Of a DNA stretch of 64,000 nucleotides, positions 35,360-43,681 are shown piece after piece. Positions within the stretch are counted from its first letter, which is position 1. The number at the start of each line of letters is the position of its first letter. The stretch covers positions 62,001 through 126,000 of the forward strand of contig NZ_JAQEVU010000003.1 in assembly GCF_027694345.1 (NCBI RefSeq). The letters run 5' to 3'. The notes beneath the pieces are model-generated. The model had not been told where the DNA came from. It did no database searches and was given only the letters and a program-made list of their open reading frames with translations. This DNA comes from Varibaculum timonense_A. GTDB lineage: Bacteria > Actinomycetota > Actinomycetes > Actinomycetales > Actinomycetaceae. A program made the translations under genes and the position numbers.

Positions 35360-35611
35360 TATTTCCCCTACACATCATCGTGCTACCGCAATCATTATGC
35401 CATAAGAGACCTGATATATTCTTGCGGATTCATAATAGGTAGGTTTTATCTACTCATTAGCTTCTAAGATTTCTAATTTAGCAATACTCTACGAATAATT
35501 AGGGCGCAATCCCCCACTGAAATAGCGACTAGCTGAACAGGAAAATCACTGATTAAGTAATCGGAAATGTTAATTAGCTGTTAAATAAAGATACCTAAAG
35601 CAACCAATAAT

Positions 35612-36925
35612 CTAGTTGATGAGGGTAATAGTGGTAATTGAATCGGCAGGGGGCGCGTCTTTTAGTTCAGTTGCTTGCGTCTCCGTAACTTTGCGCACAT
35701 GAGCTAGATATTTTGCAGCAGTTGCCGGTGATAACCGAGTTCCGGTCTTACTGCCATTTTCATACAGATAACCCGGTAATACCTGGACTGTGGATCTATC
35801 AAGTACCAGAGGAATCCATCCGGCTTTGGAAACATAAGGACGGCCTTCGGCAGGAACAGTAATTGTAGGGAAAGCAATTTGCCCCACTTGACTGCCTATC
35901 CCATTTCTGGTGGGAGTCATGGCAGAAAGCAGATTACCAATGCCGTAATATACCCACATGCCTTGATTATCTACACCACCGGGTAGTTTACGGATTGGCT
36001 GGGGAACATGGGCATGATGCCCAATATATAAATCGACCTCACCGGAGCGAGCCAAGTTATGAGCTATCCGGTCTTGCTCTGTGGAGGGAGAGGAGTTGTA
36101 CTCGATGCCGGAATGTACCGAGGCAACTACGAAATCGGCACCATCGGCGCGGGCTTGACGGGCAATATCTACAATAATTTGACCATCAGAACTAAGATTA
36201 ACCCACCAGGGATTCTTGATTACCTCTGCTACCCTTCCCTGATTAAGCCCGTAAGCAGTGGAAATATGAGCTAATTTGAAGGAACGTCCCTCTTTATTCA
36301 CCTCATACATTTGATAGCGTTTTTCGTCTGCGCTGGAGGCTGAGCCAGTAACTCCCAGACCTTGCGCTCGCAAAGTTTCGTTAGTGTGCTTGATTCCCTT
36401 AGTCCCCTGATCAATTGTGTGATTGGAGGAGGTAGAACAACCGTCATATCCCAGGGCTTTGGTATCGGCCGCCCAACCAATAGGAGCTTTAAATACGGGG
36501 TAGCCCTTAGAATCTTTATCGGACTTTCCAAAAGGAACTTCTTGGTGGAAAAAAGCTATATCCGCCCCTACTATCCAAGGACGTATTTTTTCTACCATTG
36601 GCTTAAAATGAGAGCCTAATCCGTGACGCCAACTTTCTTTTACTATTGCGTCATGTGGTAATACATCTCCGGTAGCCGCTAAAGTTATCTGAACCTCCTT
36701 TTTAGGAGGAGGGGTAGAGGTAGTTTTAGGGGTAATTGGACTGGGGGGAGCCACACTAGCTTTAGGCTGATTGACTTTTCCCGCCTGATACATTGAATAA
36801 CCAATCGCCCCTCCAACCGCAATCAATGCCAGGAGACAAGAAATACCTAAAGCCCCGAGAAGAATCTTCCAAGAAACCTTATACCCAGATTTTTGTGACT
36901 TTGAGGCATACCTAGCGCGCATCAT
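35612..36925 (-). CDS. CapA/PgsA-family protein (metallophosphatase-like, membrane-anchored)
   Basis: A 437-residue protein with a basic N-terminus, one transmembrane helix at about 20-46 (WKILLGALGISCLLALIAVGGAIGYSMY), a Pro/Thr linker, and a CapA domain: LAATGDVLPHDAI, ADIAFFHQEVPFG, GYDGCSTSSNHTIDQG, DFVVASVHSGIEYN and IGHHAHVPQPI. The family includes poly-gamma-glutamate synthesis proteins, but no capB or capC partner is nearby, so that role is unproven. It is outward-facing by topology. The next gene downstream is the beta-galactosidase, after a 252 bp AT-rich gap that probably holds that gene's promoter. Confidence 0.87.
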   Translation of the reverse strand: MMRARYASKSQKSGYKVSWKILLGALGISCLLALIAVGGAIGYSMYQAGKVNQPKASVAPPSPITPKTTSTPPPKKEVQITLAATGDVLPHDAIVKESWRHGLGSHFKPMVEKIRPWIVGADIAFFHQEVPFGKSDKDSKGYPVFKAPIGWAADTKALGYDGCSTSSNHTIDQGTKGIKHTNETLRAQGLGVTGSASSADEKRYQMYEVNKEGRSFKLAHISTAYGLNQGRVAEVIKNPWWVNLSSDGQIIVDIARQARADGADFVVASVHSGIEYNSSPSTEQDRIAHNLARSGEVDLYIGHHAHVPQPIRKLPGGVDNQGMWVYYGIGNLLSAMTPTRNGIGSQVGQIAFPTITVPAEGRPYVSKAGWIPLVLDRSTVQVLPGYLYENGSKTGTRLSPATAAKYLAHVRKVTETQATELKDAPPADSITTITLIN

Positions 36926-36964
36926 GGGAAGTGCTATCGGTTAAGCCATGACCTGAAGATGGAG

Positions 36965-37213
36965 CTACGCAAACATACGAGGTAATAAGCCCAAAACAAT
37001 TACGCTGATTAACCAAACAACTGCGGTAACGACAGTTATCCGGTTCAGGTTACGCATTGCCACCCCAGATGAGCCGGCGCTGGAGGAAAGACCGCCACCG
37101 AACATATCAGACAGACCCCCGCCTGATCCTTTATGCATCAAAATGGTAAGAATCAGAAACAAACTGGATAGTACCAGCACTACTTCAGCAATGATTTCAA
37201 TTACGGTTTGCAC
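36965..37213 (-). CDS. secG: Preprotein translocase subunit SecG
   Basis: An 82-residue protein of two transmembrane helices joined by the conserved loop LMHKGSGGGLSDMFGGG, assisting the SecYEG channel. The start is GTG at 37213. It follows tpiA after a hairpin, the common gap-pgk-tpiA-secG order. Confidence 0.95.
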   Translation of the reverse strand: MQTVIEIIAEVVLVLSSLFLILTILMHKGSGGGLSDMFGGGLSSSAGSSGVAMRNLNRITVVTAVVWLISVIVLGLLPRMFA

Positions 37214-37255
37214 TAAATTCTTCTCCCAATAAGTATGTTTACTGACTACTATAAC

Positions 37256-37293
37256 CTATTGGCGGCGGGTCTATTGTGACCCGCCGCCAATAG
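37256..37293 (-). terminator. Hairpin between tpiA and secG
   Basis: A 16-bp perfect stem, CTATTGGCGGCGGGTC with GACCCGCCGCCAATAG around TATTGT. It probably terminates or attenuates the gap-pgk-tpiA transcript before secG. Confidence 0.8.
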
Positions 37294-37339
37294 TTAGGAA
37301 CTTCACCGCTGAAAGCGGATTGAATTACCTAGTAAAATG

Positions 37340-38113
37340 CTAGCCATCAAAGCGAACTATCTTGGAGAATTCCTCGGCTTTCAGAGAGGCTCCGCCAACC
37401 AAAGCACCATCTACATTAGGTTTAGCCATGATTTCAGCTACGTTCGCCGATTTAACGGATCCTCCGTAAAGAACGCGAATCGACTCGGCAACATCGGCTG
37501 AATATAGCTGCGAGAGTTTTTCTCGAATTGCTGCACAAACCTCTTCGGCATCCTCGGGCGTAGCGGTTTCACCGGTGCCAATAGCCCAAATAGGTTCATA
37601 AGCAACTACGGTATTAACCGCATCATCAGCAGAAATGCCTTGATATGCGCCTTCAATTTGTTTTACAACATGATTTACATGCTCACCGGCTTTACGAACC
37701 TCTAGTCCTTCCCCACAACAGATAATTGGGGTCATACCAGCTTCTAAAGCCACCTGAGCTTTCTGCCCAACGAGCTCATCACTTTCGTTATGATATTCCC
37801 GTCTTTCAGAGTGACCGACAACCACCCAGGAGCAGCCCAGTTTAGTTAGCATCGAAGCGGCGATTTCACCGGTGTAGGCACCGGATTCGTGTACGGAAAC
37901 ATCTTGCGCTCCGTAAGTAATCTTCAGGTTGTCGGATTCCACCACGGTTTGTACCGAACGAATATCGGTAAAGGGCGGAACCACTACCACATCGTTATGG
38001 TAGTCAAAATGATGATCTTGCAAATCTAAAGCAAGTTCTTGAACCAGACGAGTTGCCTCTAGGTGGTTCATATTCATTTTCCAGTTGCCTGCTAGCAGTG
38101 GGGTACGAGTCAT
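37340..38113 (-). CDS. tpiA: Triosephosphate isomerase
   Basis: Interconverts dihydroxyacetone phosphate and glyceraldehyde-3-phosphate. 257 residues with catalytic Lys in GNWKMN, His in VVGHSERRE, Glu in VAYEPIWAIGTG, and the phosphate loop LYGGSV and GALVGGASL. It starts 2 bp after the pgk stop, in one operon with gap and pgk. Confidence 0.98.
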   Translation of the reverse strand: MTRTPLLAGNWKMNMNHLEATRLVQELALDLQDHHFDYHNDVVVVPPFTDIRSVQTVVESDNLKITYGAQDVSVHESGAYTGEIAASMLTKLGCSWVVVGHSERREYHNESDELVGQKAQVALEAGMTPIICCGEGLEVRKAGEHVNHVVKQIEGAYQGISADDAVNTVVAYEPIWAIGTGETATPEDAEEVCAAIREKLSQLYSADVAESIRVLYGGSVKSANVAEIMAKPNVDGALVGGASLKAEEFSKIVRFDG

Positions 38114-38115
38114 AA

Positions 38116-39312
38116 TTAATCCTCCAATACGGCAATCCCCGGCAGGGTCTTGCCTTCCAATAGTTCCAAAGAAGCTCCGCCACCGGTAGAGATATGGCTA
38201 AACTTATTTTCATCAAATCCCAGGGTACGAACTGCGGCTGCGGAGTCTCCCCCACCAATTACGCTAAAGCAATCAGAATCAGCAAGAGCTTGCGCAACTG
38301 CCTTGGTACCAGAGCTGAAAGCCTCAAATTCAAAGACCCCCATCGGACCGTTCCAAGCAACCGTCTTGGCGGAACGAATCTTATCGGCAAATAGCTGAGC
38401 GGTCTTTGAACCAATATCTAGTCCCATCTGATCGCTGGGAATAGCGTCACAATCAACCAAAGTAGCCGGGGCATCAGCAGAAAACTCTGGTGCTACCAGG
38501 GTATCTACCGGCAACAAGAGGTCTACTCCCCGTTCGGCTGCTTTTTGGATATAGCCTTTGACCGTCTCAATCTGGTCAGTTTCCAGTAGCGAAGTACCTA
38601 CCTCGTAGCCTTTAGCAGCTAGGAACGTGTAAGCCATCCCCCCGCCAATCGCCAGGAAATCTGCCTTTTCAAGTAGATTCGCAATTACCCCCAGCTTGTC
38701 AGAGACTTTGGAACCACCCAGGATTACCCCATAGGGACGTTCCGGATTATCAGTTGCCCGCCGTAAAGACTCAATTTCTTTATTAACTAAATATCCGGCA
38801 GCTGATGGTAACAACTTCGCTACATCGTAAACCGAAGCCTGTTTGCGGTGAACCACCCCGAAACCATCAGATACGAAGCAATCAGCCAGCTGCGCATATT
38901 CTTTAGCTAAAGCCTCACGCTCACTATCGTCCTTGGAATTCTCTCGGGAATCAAAACGCACATTCTCTAGCAGTACAACCTGACCGTCTTCCAAAACAGA
39001 AGCCAGCTGTTGAGCGTCCTCACCAACAGTGTCTTTAGCTAAAGCAACATCTTGCCCCAGCAGTTCCCCCAGCCGTTTCGCTACCGGCGCCAACGAAAAC
39101 TCCGGATTCACCTGACCTTTAGGACGTCCAAGATGCGCCATTACTAGCACCTTAGCTTTTGCCTCTATCAGGGTTTTTAAAGTGGGAAGAGCGGCGCGAA
39201 TCCGCCCATCATCAGTAATCTTGCCGTCCTTTAGCGGCACATTAAAATCGGAGCGCACCAGGACTTTTTTACCGGCAATATCTCCTAGGGACTTAATATC
39301 TCGTAGCGCCAT
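38116..39312 (-). CDS. pgk: Phosphoglycerate kinase
   Basis: Makes ATP from 1,3-bisphosphoglycerate. 398 residues, with the N-terminal VLVRSDFNVPL, VMAHLGRPKG, FVSDGFGVVHRKQASV and the C-terminal nucleotide motifs WNGPMGVFE and SVIGGGDSAAAV. A strong hairpin separates it from gap, so their levels may differ although they are co-oriented. Confidence 0.98.
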   Translation of the reverse strand: MALRDIKSLGDIAGKKVLVRSDFNVPLKDGKITDDGRIRAALPTLKTLIEAKAKVLVMAHLGRPKGQVNPEFSLAPVAKRLGELLGQDVALAKDTVGEDAQQLASVLEDGQVVLLENVRFDSRENSKDDSEREALAKEYAQLADCFVSDGFGVVHRKQASVYDVAKLLPSAAGYLVNKEIESLRRATDNPERPYGVILGGSKVSDKLGVIANLLEKADFLAIGGGMAYTFLAAKGYEVGTSLLETDQIETVKGYIQKAAERGVDLLLPVDTLVAPEFSADAPATLVDCDAIPSDQMGLDIGSKTAQLFADKIRSAKTVAWNGPMGVFEFEAFSSGTKAVAQALADSDCFSVIGGGDSAAAVRTLGFDENKFSHISTGGGASLELLEGKTLPGIAVLED

Positions 39313-39360
39313 TATTTGCTATACCTTTCTGCGGTTAAATGCTGAATGAACACCGGCATC

Positions 39361-39403
39361 AAGTTGTGCCCGCCTACCTGAAACAGGCAGGCGGGCACAA
39401 CTT
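39361..39403 (-). terminator. Hairpin between gap and pgk
   Basis: A 15-bp perfect stem, AAGTTGTGCCCGCCT with its complement around 13 bases. It could be a partial terminator or an RNA-processing/stability stem that sets the gap to pgk ratio. Confidence 0.7.
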
Positions 39404-39425
39404 AAGCGTCAGTTCGCATTATTAT

Positions 39426-40433
39426 TTACAGGTTCTCTCCAACCAGTTTAGTCAAGCTAACTAGGGAATTGGAGTAGCCCCATTCATTGTCATACCAAGA
39501 AACTACCTTGACCTGACCGTCGATTACCTTAGTCAAAGCGGAATCGAAAATCGAGGTGTGAGGATCGGTAACAATGTCAGTAGATACTAGCGGTTCATCG
39601 TTCGAGTAAGCCAGCACACCCTTTAGTTCGCCCTCGGCGGCCTCTTTCATAGCGGCATTAATTTCTTCCGCAGTGCAGGGCTTGGAGGGGGTGAAGGTTA
39701 GGTCGGTTACCGAACCGGTCGGTACCGGCACGCGCAAAGCATAGCCGTCCAACTTGCCCTTTAGTTCCGGCAATACCAAAGCAACCGCTTTAGCAGCACC
39801 AGTGGTGGTAGGAACAATGTTCAGAGCAGCAGCACGAGCGCGACGCAAATCCTTGTGCGGAGCATCATGCAGACGCTGATCGCCAGTGTAGGCGTGAATA
39901 GTGGTCATCAAGCCACGTTCAATCCCAAACTTGTCATTGAGTACCTTTGCCATCGGAGCAAGGCAGTTAGTGGTACAAGAGGCGTTAGAAATAACGGTGT
40001 GCTTTTCAGGATCGTAATCAGTGTGGTTTACACCCATTACGAAAGTGGCATCAACATTCTTGCCAGGAGCAGAAATAATAACTTTCTTTGCCCCGCCCTC
40101 TAGGTGAGCCTTTGCCTTGGTAGCGTCAGTGAAGAAACCGGTAGATTCGATTACGATATCTGCTCCAACTTTGCTCCAAGGTAGGTTGGCAGGATCGCGC
40201 TCTTCAAAGGTAACAATCCGGTGATCACCAACGGTGATAGATTCTTCGTCATAAGTTACTTCTGCATCTAGACGACCCAAAATGGAGTCATACTTTAGCA
40301 GGTGAGCAAGGGTTTTATTATCGGTTAGGTCATTTACGGCTACAACTTCAATATCAGCACCCTGAGCACGAACGGCCCGGAAGAAGTTACGGCCAATACG
40401 GCCAAAGCCATTGATTCCAACGCGAATGGTCAC
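39426..40433 (-). CDS. gap: Glyceraldehyde-3-phosphate dehydrogenase, type I
   Basis: NAD-dependent glycolytic enzyme, 335 residues. It has the Rossmann start GINGFGRIGRNFFRA, the catalytic ISNASCTTNCLAP, and WYDNEWGYSNSL near the C-terminus. The start is GTG at 40433 behind GGAGG. The pairing with pgk and tpiA indicates the glycolytic form. A short palindrome lies between the probable promoter and the ribosome-binding site. Confidence 0.98.
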   Translation of the reverse strand: MTIRVGINGFGRIGRNFFRAVRAQGADIEVVAVNDLTDNKTLAHLLKYDSILGRLDAEVTYDEESITVGDHRIVTFEERDPANLPWSKVGADIVIESTGFFTDATKAKAHLEGGAKKVIISAPGKNVDATFVMGVNHTDYDPEKHTVISNASCTTNCLAPMAKVLNDKFGIERGLMTTIHAYTGDQRLHDAPHKDLRRARAAALNIVPTTTGAAKAVALVLPELKGKLDGYALRVPVPTGSVTDLTFTPSKPCTAEEINAAMKEAAEGELKGVLAYSNDEPLVSTDIVTDPHTSIFDSALTKVIDGQVKVVSWYDNEWGYSNSLVSLTKLVGENL

Positions 40434-40450
40434 TGTTATCCTCCTGAACT

Positions 40451-40465
40451 GCTGGTTTAACCAGC
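40451..40465. promoter_or_regulatory. Palindrome in the gap leader
   Basis: GCTGGTTTAACCAGC, a 15-base palindrome around a central T, 18-32 bp upstream of the GTG. The inner 13-mer CTGGTTTAACCAG recurs exactly at 61618-61630 upstream of purL. Confidence 0.45.
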
Positions 40466-40649
40466 GGAGTCTGCTTACTGGTCAGAGCTTACCGCCACCT
40501 GGAAACCCGGGCAGCCTTAGCCCTGGGGACGATCATCTTGAGCCGTCCTCTTAAAGACCACTCTACACGGAATGCCTGATTTACGCTTAGGTCTATTGTC
40601 GTTATTTAGCAATCTTTTTCTAATAGCTACGCGATAGTTAGAATCCGCC

Positions 40650-41630
40650 CTAGATAAGCCCATCATCTTCATCGACTGCCGCCTGGGTAGAGGGGATTCC
40701 CTGCTCGCGAGCAGCCTTATCCGCCATTGCCAGCAGACGCCTAATCCGACCGGCAACTGCATCTTTAGTCAAGGGCGGATTTGCCTTCTGTCCCAGCTCT
40801 TCTAGGGAAGCTTCCTTATATTGAAGCCGCAACCTGCCGGCTTGCAAAAGATGAGCGGGAATATCCTCGCCCAAGATTTCAAAGGCTCGGCGCACCCTCG
40901 CTCCCGCCGCTACCGCTGCCCGGGCACTGCGACGTAAATTCGCATCATCAAAATTCGCTAAGCGATTAACTGAACCTCGTACCTGATTGGTTTGCCGATT
41001 CTTATCCCATATTGCTTGCGCCCGGCTTGCTCCCATAACCTCTAAAAGTTTAGAGATTTGTTCCCCATCGCGAACCACTACTCGGTCTAGACCGCGAACC
41101 TGTCGGGACTTGGCATTTACTCCGAGGCGACGGGCCGCTCCTACCAGTGCTAAAGCCGCTTCTGGACCGGGGCAGGTTATCTCTAAAGATCCGGACCGTC
41201 CGGGCTGCGCCAGGGAACCACGTGCCATAAACGCCCCTCGCCAGGTAGCTTTTGAAACCTCCAAAGCACCCGATACCAGCCGAGGAGACAATCCACGTAC
41301 CGGCCGACCGGCGCGATCAATTAAACCGGTTAGGCGAGCTAAAGTAGCAGCATTTTCCACTACCCGCACCACATAGCGATCATCACAGCGAATCCCGCTG
41401 GCTCCTACCCGCACCACATCCGGGTTGGCATCGAACAGCTGTTGCAGACAGGTAACCAGGTTTTGCATTACCGCAACATTGTCTACTTCCACCTCTACCA
41501 CGATGCTGCGATTAATCAGGTGAATACCGCCCGCAAACCGCAAGATGCTGGCGGTTTGCGCCTGCGCCTCAGACTGCTTAGCGGGGATTTTTTCCGCTAA
41601 CTCATCTTTTATATCTGAGGTCAAAGACAT
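40650..41630 (-). CDS. whiA: Sporulation-type transcription regulator WhiA
   Basis: A 326-residue DNA-binding protein with a degenerate LAGLIDADG homing-endonuclease-like N-terminal half (about 1-200, with AQTASILRFAGGIHL and ARGSLAQPG) and a C-terminal helix-turn-helix (LRLQYKEASLEELGQ, KDAVAGRIRRLLAMA). In streptomycetes it acts with WhiB on cell-division genes; in other Gram-positives its role is less defined. It closes the uvrC-rapZ-yvcK-whiA group and is followed by gap after about 216 bp. Confidence 0.96.
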   Translation of the reverse strand: MSLTSDIKDELAEKIPAKQSEAQAQTASILRFAGGIHLINRSIVVEVEVDNVAVMQNLVTCLQQLFDANPDVVRVGASGIRCDDRYVVRVVENAATLARLTGLIDRAGRPVRGLSPRLVSGALEVSKATWRGAFMARGSLAQPGRSGSLEITCPGPEAALALVGAARRLGVNAKSRQVRGLDRVVVRDGEQISKLLEVMGASRAQAIWDKNRQTNQVRGSVNRLANFDDANLRRSARAAVAAGARVRRAFEILGEDIPAHLLQAGRLRLQYKEASLEELGQKANPPLTKDAVAGRIRRLLAMADKAAREQGIPSTQAAVDEDDGLI

Positions 41631-41706
41631 TTACTCTTCCTTTCGCCGCCAAATTTCAGCTATTTTAATGCCATCGAGTTTTTCTTTTAACTAGCCAATA
41701 TTGTAA

Positions 41707-42705
41707 CTAAAGCTCGAAAACTCCCACTTCTGACAGGTATCCGTCAAAGGCATCTCTGAGGGCAGCTGCCAGGCGCAAGGGGTCGTGTTTTTCCGAGGCC
41801 GAACCCGCCCTCACCTGACGCATAATTAGTTTTGCACCTACCAAATCCGCAGCGCGTTCCAAATTATCGTCATCTTCTATAGCGGTGGGATCAACTATGA
41901 TGACATCAATTTTCAAGTCAGGCGCAAAATGACGGAAAGCCTCAATATGTCCCGAGACCGTCAAATCCTCGGTTTCATCGGTATGGGGTTGCAAATTCAT
42001 CACCATCACTTTTCCAGCTGGTGATGTTTGCAAGGCCTCGGCAAGCTCGGGTACCAGCAAATGCGGAATCACCGAGGTAAACCAGGAACCAGGCCCGAGC
42101 ACAATCCCCTCTGCCTGACCAATCGCTTTAATAGTTTGAGGACAAATTTTCGGGTGAACCGGGCTAAGACGAACATCAACTACTTTTCCGGGAGCTTTGG
42201 CAGCTTTAGCTTGCCCATAAACAGTGCGTTTTTTCCCTGCGCGCACCAAGTCTGCTTCAATTTCCATTGGCTCTGCACACATGGGCAATACTTTGCCTGA
42301 GCAGTTGAGCAATCTTGCCACCCAATCAAGACCCTCCACCACATCGCCTAACAAATCCCACATGGTGACGATTAACAGGTTTCCAAGCGCATGGTTATCT
42401 AAAGGACCATCAGAGCTGAAACGATGCTGCATAGCATCCCGCCAAGTCAATCCCCAATCAGTATCGTCACATAGAGCCGCTAGCGCCATCCGTAAGTCCC
42501 CGGGAGGAAGCACCCCCAGTTCTTTGCGTAAACGCCCCGAAGAACCCCCATCATCAGCTACGGTAACCACAGCGGTAAGTTCGCGAGTTATATGTCGTAA
42601 GGCGCGCAAGGTAGCAGACAGACCATGACCGCCCCCCAGTGCCACAATTTTTGGCCCAGCTTGCCCTCTGGTTACCCAACCATCGGAATCTAGTAGCGTC
42701 CTCAT
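41707..42705 (-). CDS. YvcK/CofD-family protein (gluconeogenesis factor)
   Basis: A 332-residue Rossmann-like protein with the family start KIVALGGGHGLSATLRAL, the DDGGSSGRLR motif and VLGPGSWFTSVIPHL. YvcK homologues bind UDP-sugars and link metabolism to cell-wall growth. Its ATG overlaps the rapZ stop as ATGA, so the two are coupled. Confidence 0.94.
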   Translation of the reverse strand: MRTLLDSDGWVTRGQAGPKIVALGGGHGLSATLRALRHITRELTAVVTVADDGGSSGRLRKELGVLPPGDLRMALAALCDDTDWGLTWRDAMQHRFSSDGPLDNHALGNLLIVTMWDLLGDVVEGLDWVARLLNCSGKVLPMCAEPMEIEADLVRAGKKRTVYGQAKAAKAPGKVVDVRLSPVHPKICPQTIKAIGQAEGIVLGPGSWFTSVIPHLLVPELAEALQTSPAGKVMVMNLQPHTDETEDLTVSGHIEAFRHFAPDLKIDVIIVDPTAIEDDDNLERAADLVGAKLIMRQVRAGSASEKHDPLRLAAALRDAFDGYLSEVGVFEL

Positions 42706-43652
42706 TCCAACCCCATATCTCTGTGTACGGTACGAACCGGTAATCCTTGGAGGCGGAAAAGTTCACTGATTCTTTCAGCTAAAGCTACTGAACGATGCTG
42801 TCCGCCGGTACAGCCAACCGCGATAGTAACAAAGGGTTTTAGCTCTGTTAAATACCCCTCAAAAATAGGGGTGAGCATATTCACTATATTATTAACAAAG
42901 TCCTCGGCTCCGGCTTGTTCGAGAACATATTTCGCTACCGGCTCGTCACGCCCGGTTAAATGTCTCAGCTCACTAACCCAATAGGGATTAGCTAAAAAGC
43001 GCACGTCGCATACCCAATCCGCGTCCAGAGGAATACCGTTCTTAAAACCGAAAGACATTACGGTGAGCTTCATCGGGCGTTCACCCTCACCGGCTACTAC
43101 ATCGCGCATATGTCGGTTCAAATCATGCACATTCATATTAGTGGTATCAATTAGGGCATCGGCACGGGCTCGGATAGGAGCTAATATCTGTCGCTCTAAG
43201 CGAATTCCGTCAAGAATTCGTCCTCCTCCCTGGAGCGGATGAGGACGCCGGTTCGATTCATAGCGGCGCACCAATACCCCTTCATCGGCATCTAAAAACA
43301 CCAACTGGTAGCGAATATTCCTAAGCGAAAGCTCATCTAGGGCTCGTTGAAACTTAGAGAATAAATCTCCGCTACGCACATCCACTATCGCCGCCAAACG
43401 ATGGATGCCTTCTCCCTGTGGGGTCATCATGTCGGCAAATGGCAAAAGCATTGCGGGAGGGAGATTATCAACCACATACCAATCAAGATCTTCAAGCGCC
43501 TGACCAGCCCGGGAACGCCCTGCCCCTGACATACCGGTAATGATTATCATCTCGGGCACATGGGCATTTCTAGGGGGTGCCGCCTCGTCCAAAAGAGGAA
43601 CACCTTCAGGTACGGTTGGCGGAGACGATTGGTAGTGAAAATCTTCATTCAT
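42702..43652 (-). CDS. rapZ: RNase adapter / nucleotide-binding protein RapZ (YvcJ family)
   Basis: A 316-residue P-loop protein: ITGMSGAGRSRAGQALED (about 37-55) is Walker A, and VVDNLPPAMLLP and the C-terminal IGCTGGQHRSVALAERI are family signatures. It hydrolyses GTP/ATP in Bacillus and guides glmZ RNA decay in E. coli; no glmS-type sRNA pathway is expected here, so the role is uncertain. It lies between uvrC (29 bp upstream) and yvcK. Confidence 0.95.
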   Translation of the reverse strand: MNEDFHYQSSPPTVPEGVPLLDEAAPPRNAHVPEMIIITGMSGAGRSRAGQALEDLDWYVVDNLPPAMLLPFADMMTPQGEGIHRLAAIVDVRSGDLFSKFQRALDELSLRNIRYQLVFLDADEGVLVRRYESNRRPHPLQGGGRILDGIRLERQILAPIRARADALIDTTNMNVHDLNRHMRDVVAGEGERPMKLTVMSFGFKNGIPLDADWVCDVRFLANPYWVSELRHLTGRDEPVAKYVLEQAGAEDFVNNIVNMLTPIFEGYLTELKPFVTIAVGCTGGQHRSVALAERISELFRLQGLPVRTVHRDMGLE

Positions 43653-43681
43653 GTTTTAAGTATGCTACGAAGATGCCAGCC

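Noticed and set aside
40987..41376. 129-codon plus-strand ORF within whiA
   Set aside because: Antisense shadow with Arg/Ser/Pro-rich composition typical of shadows of coding DNA.
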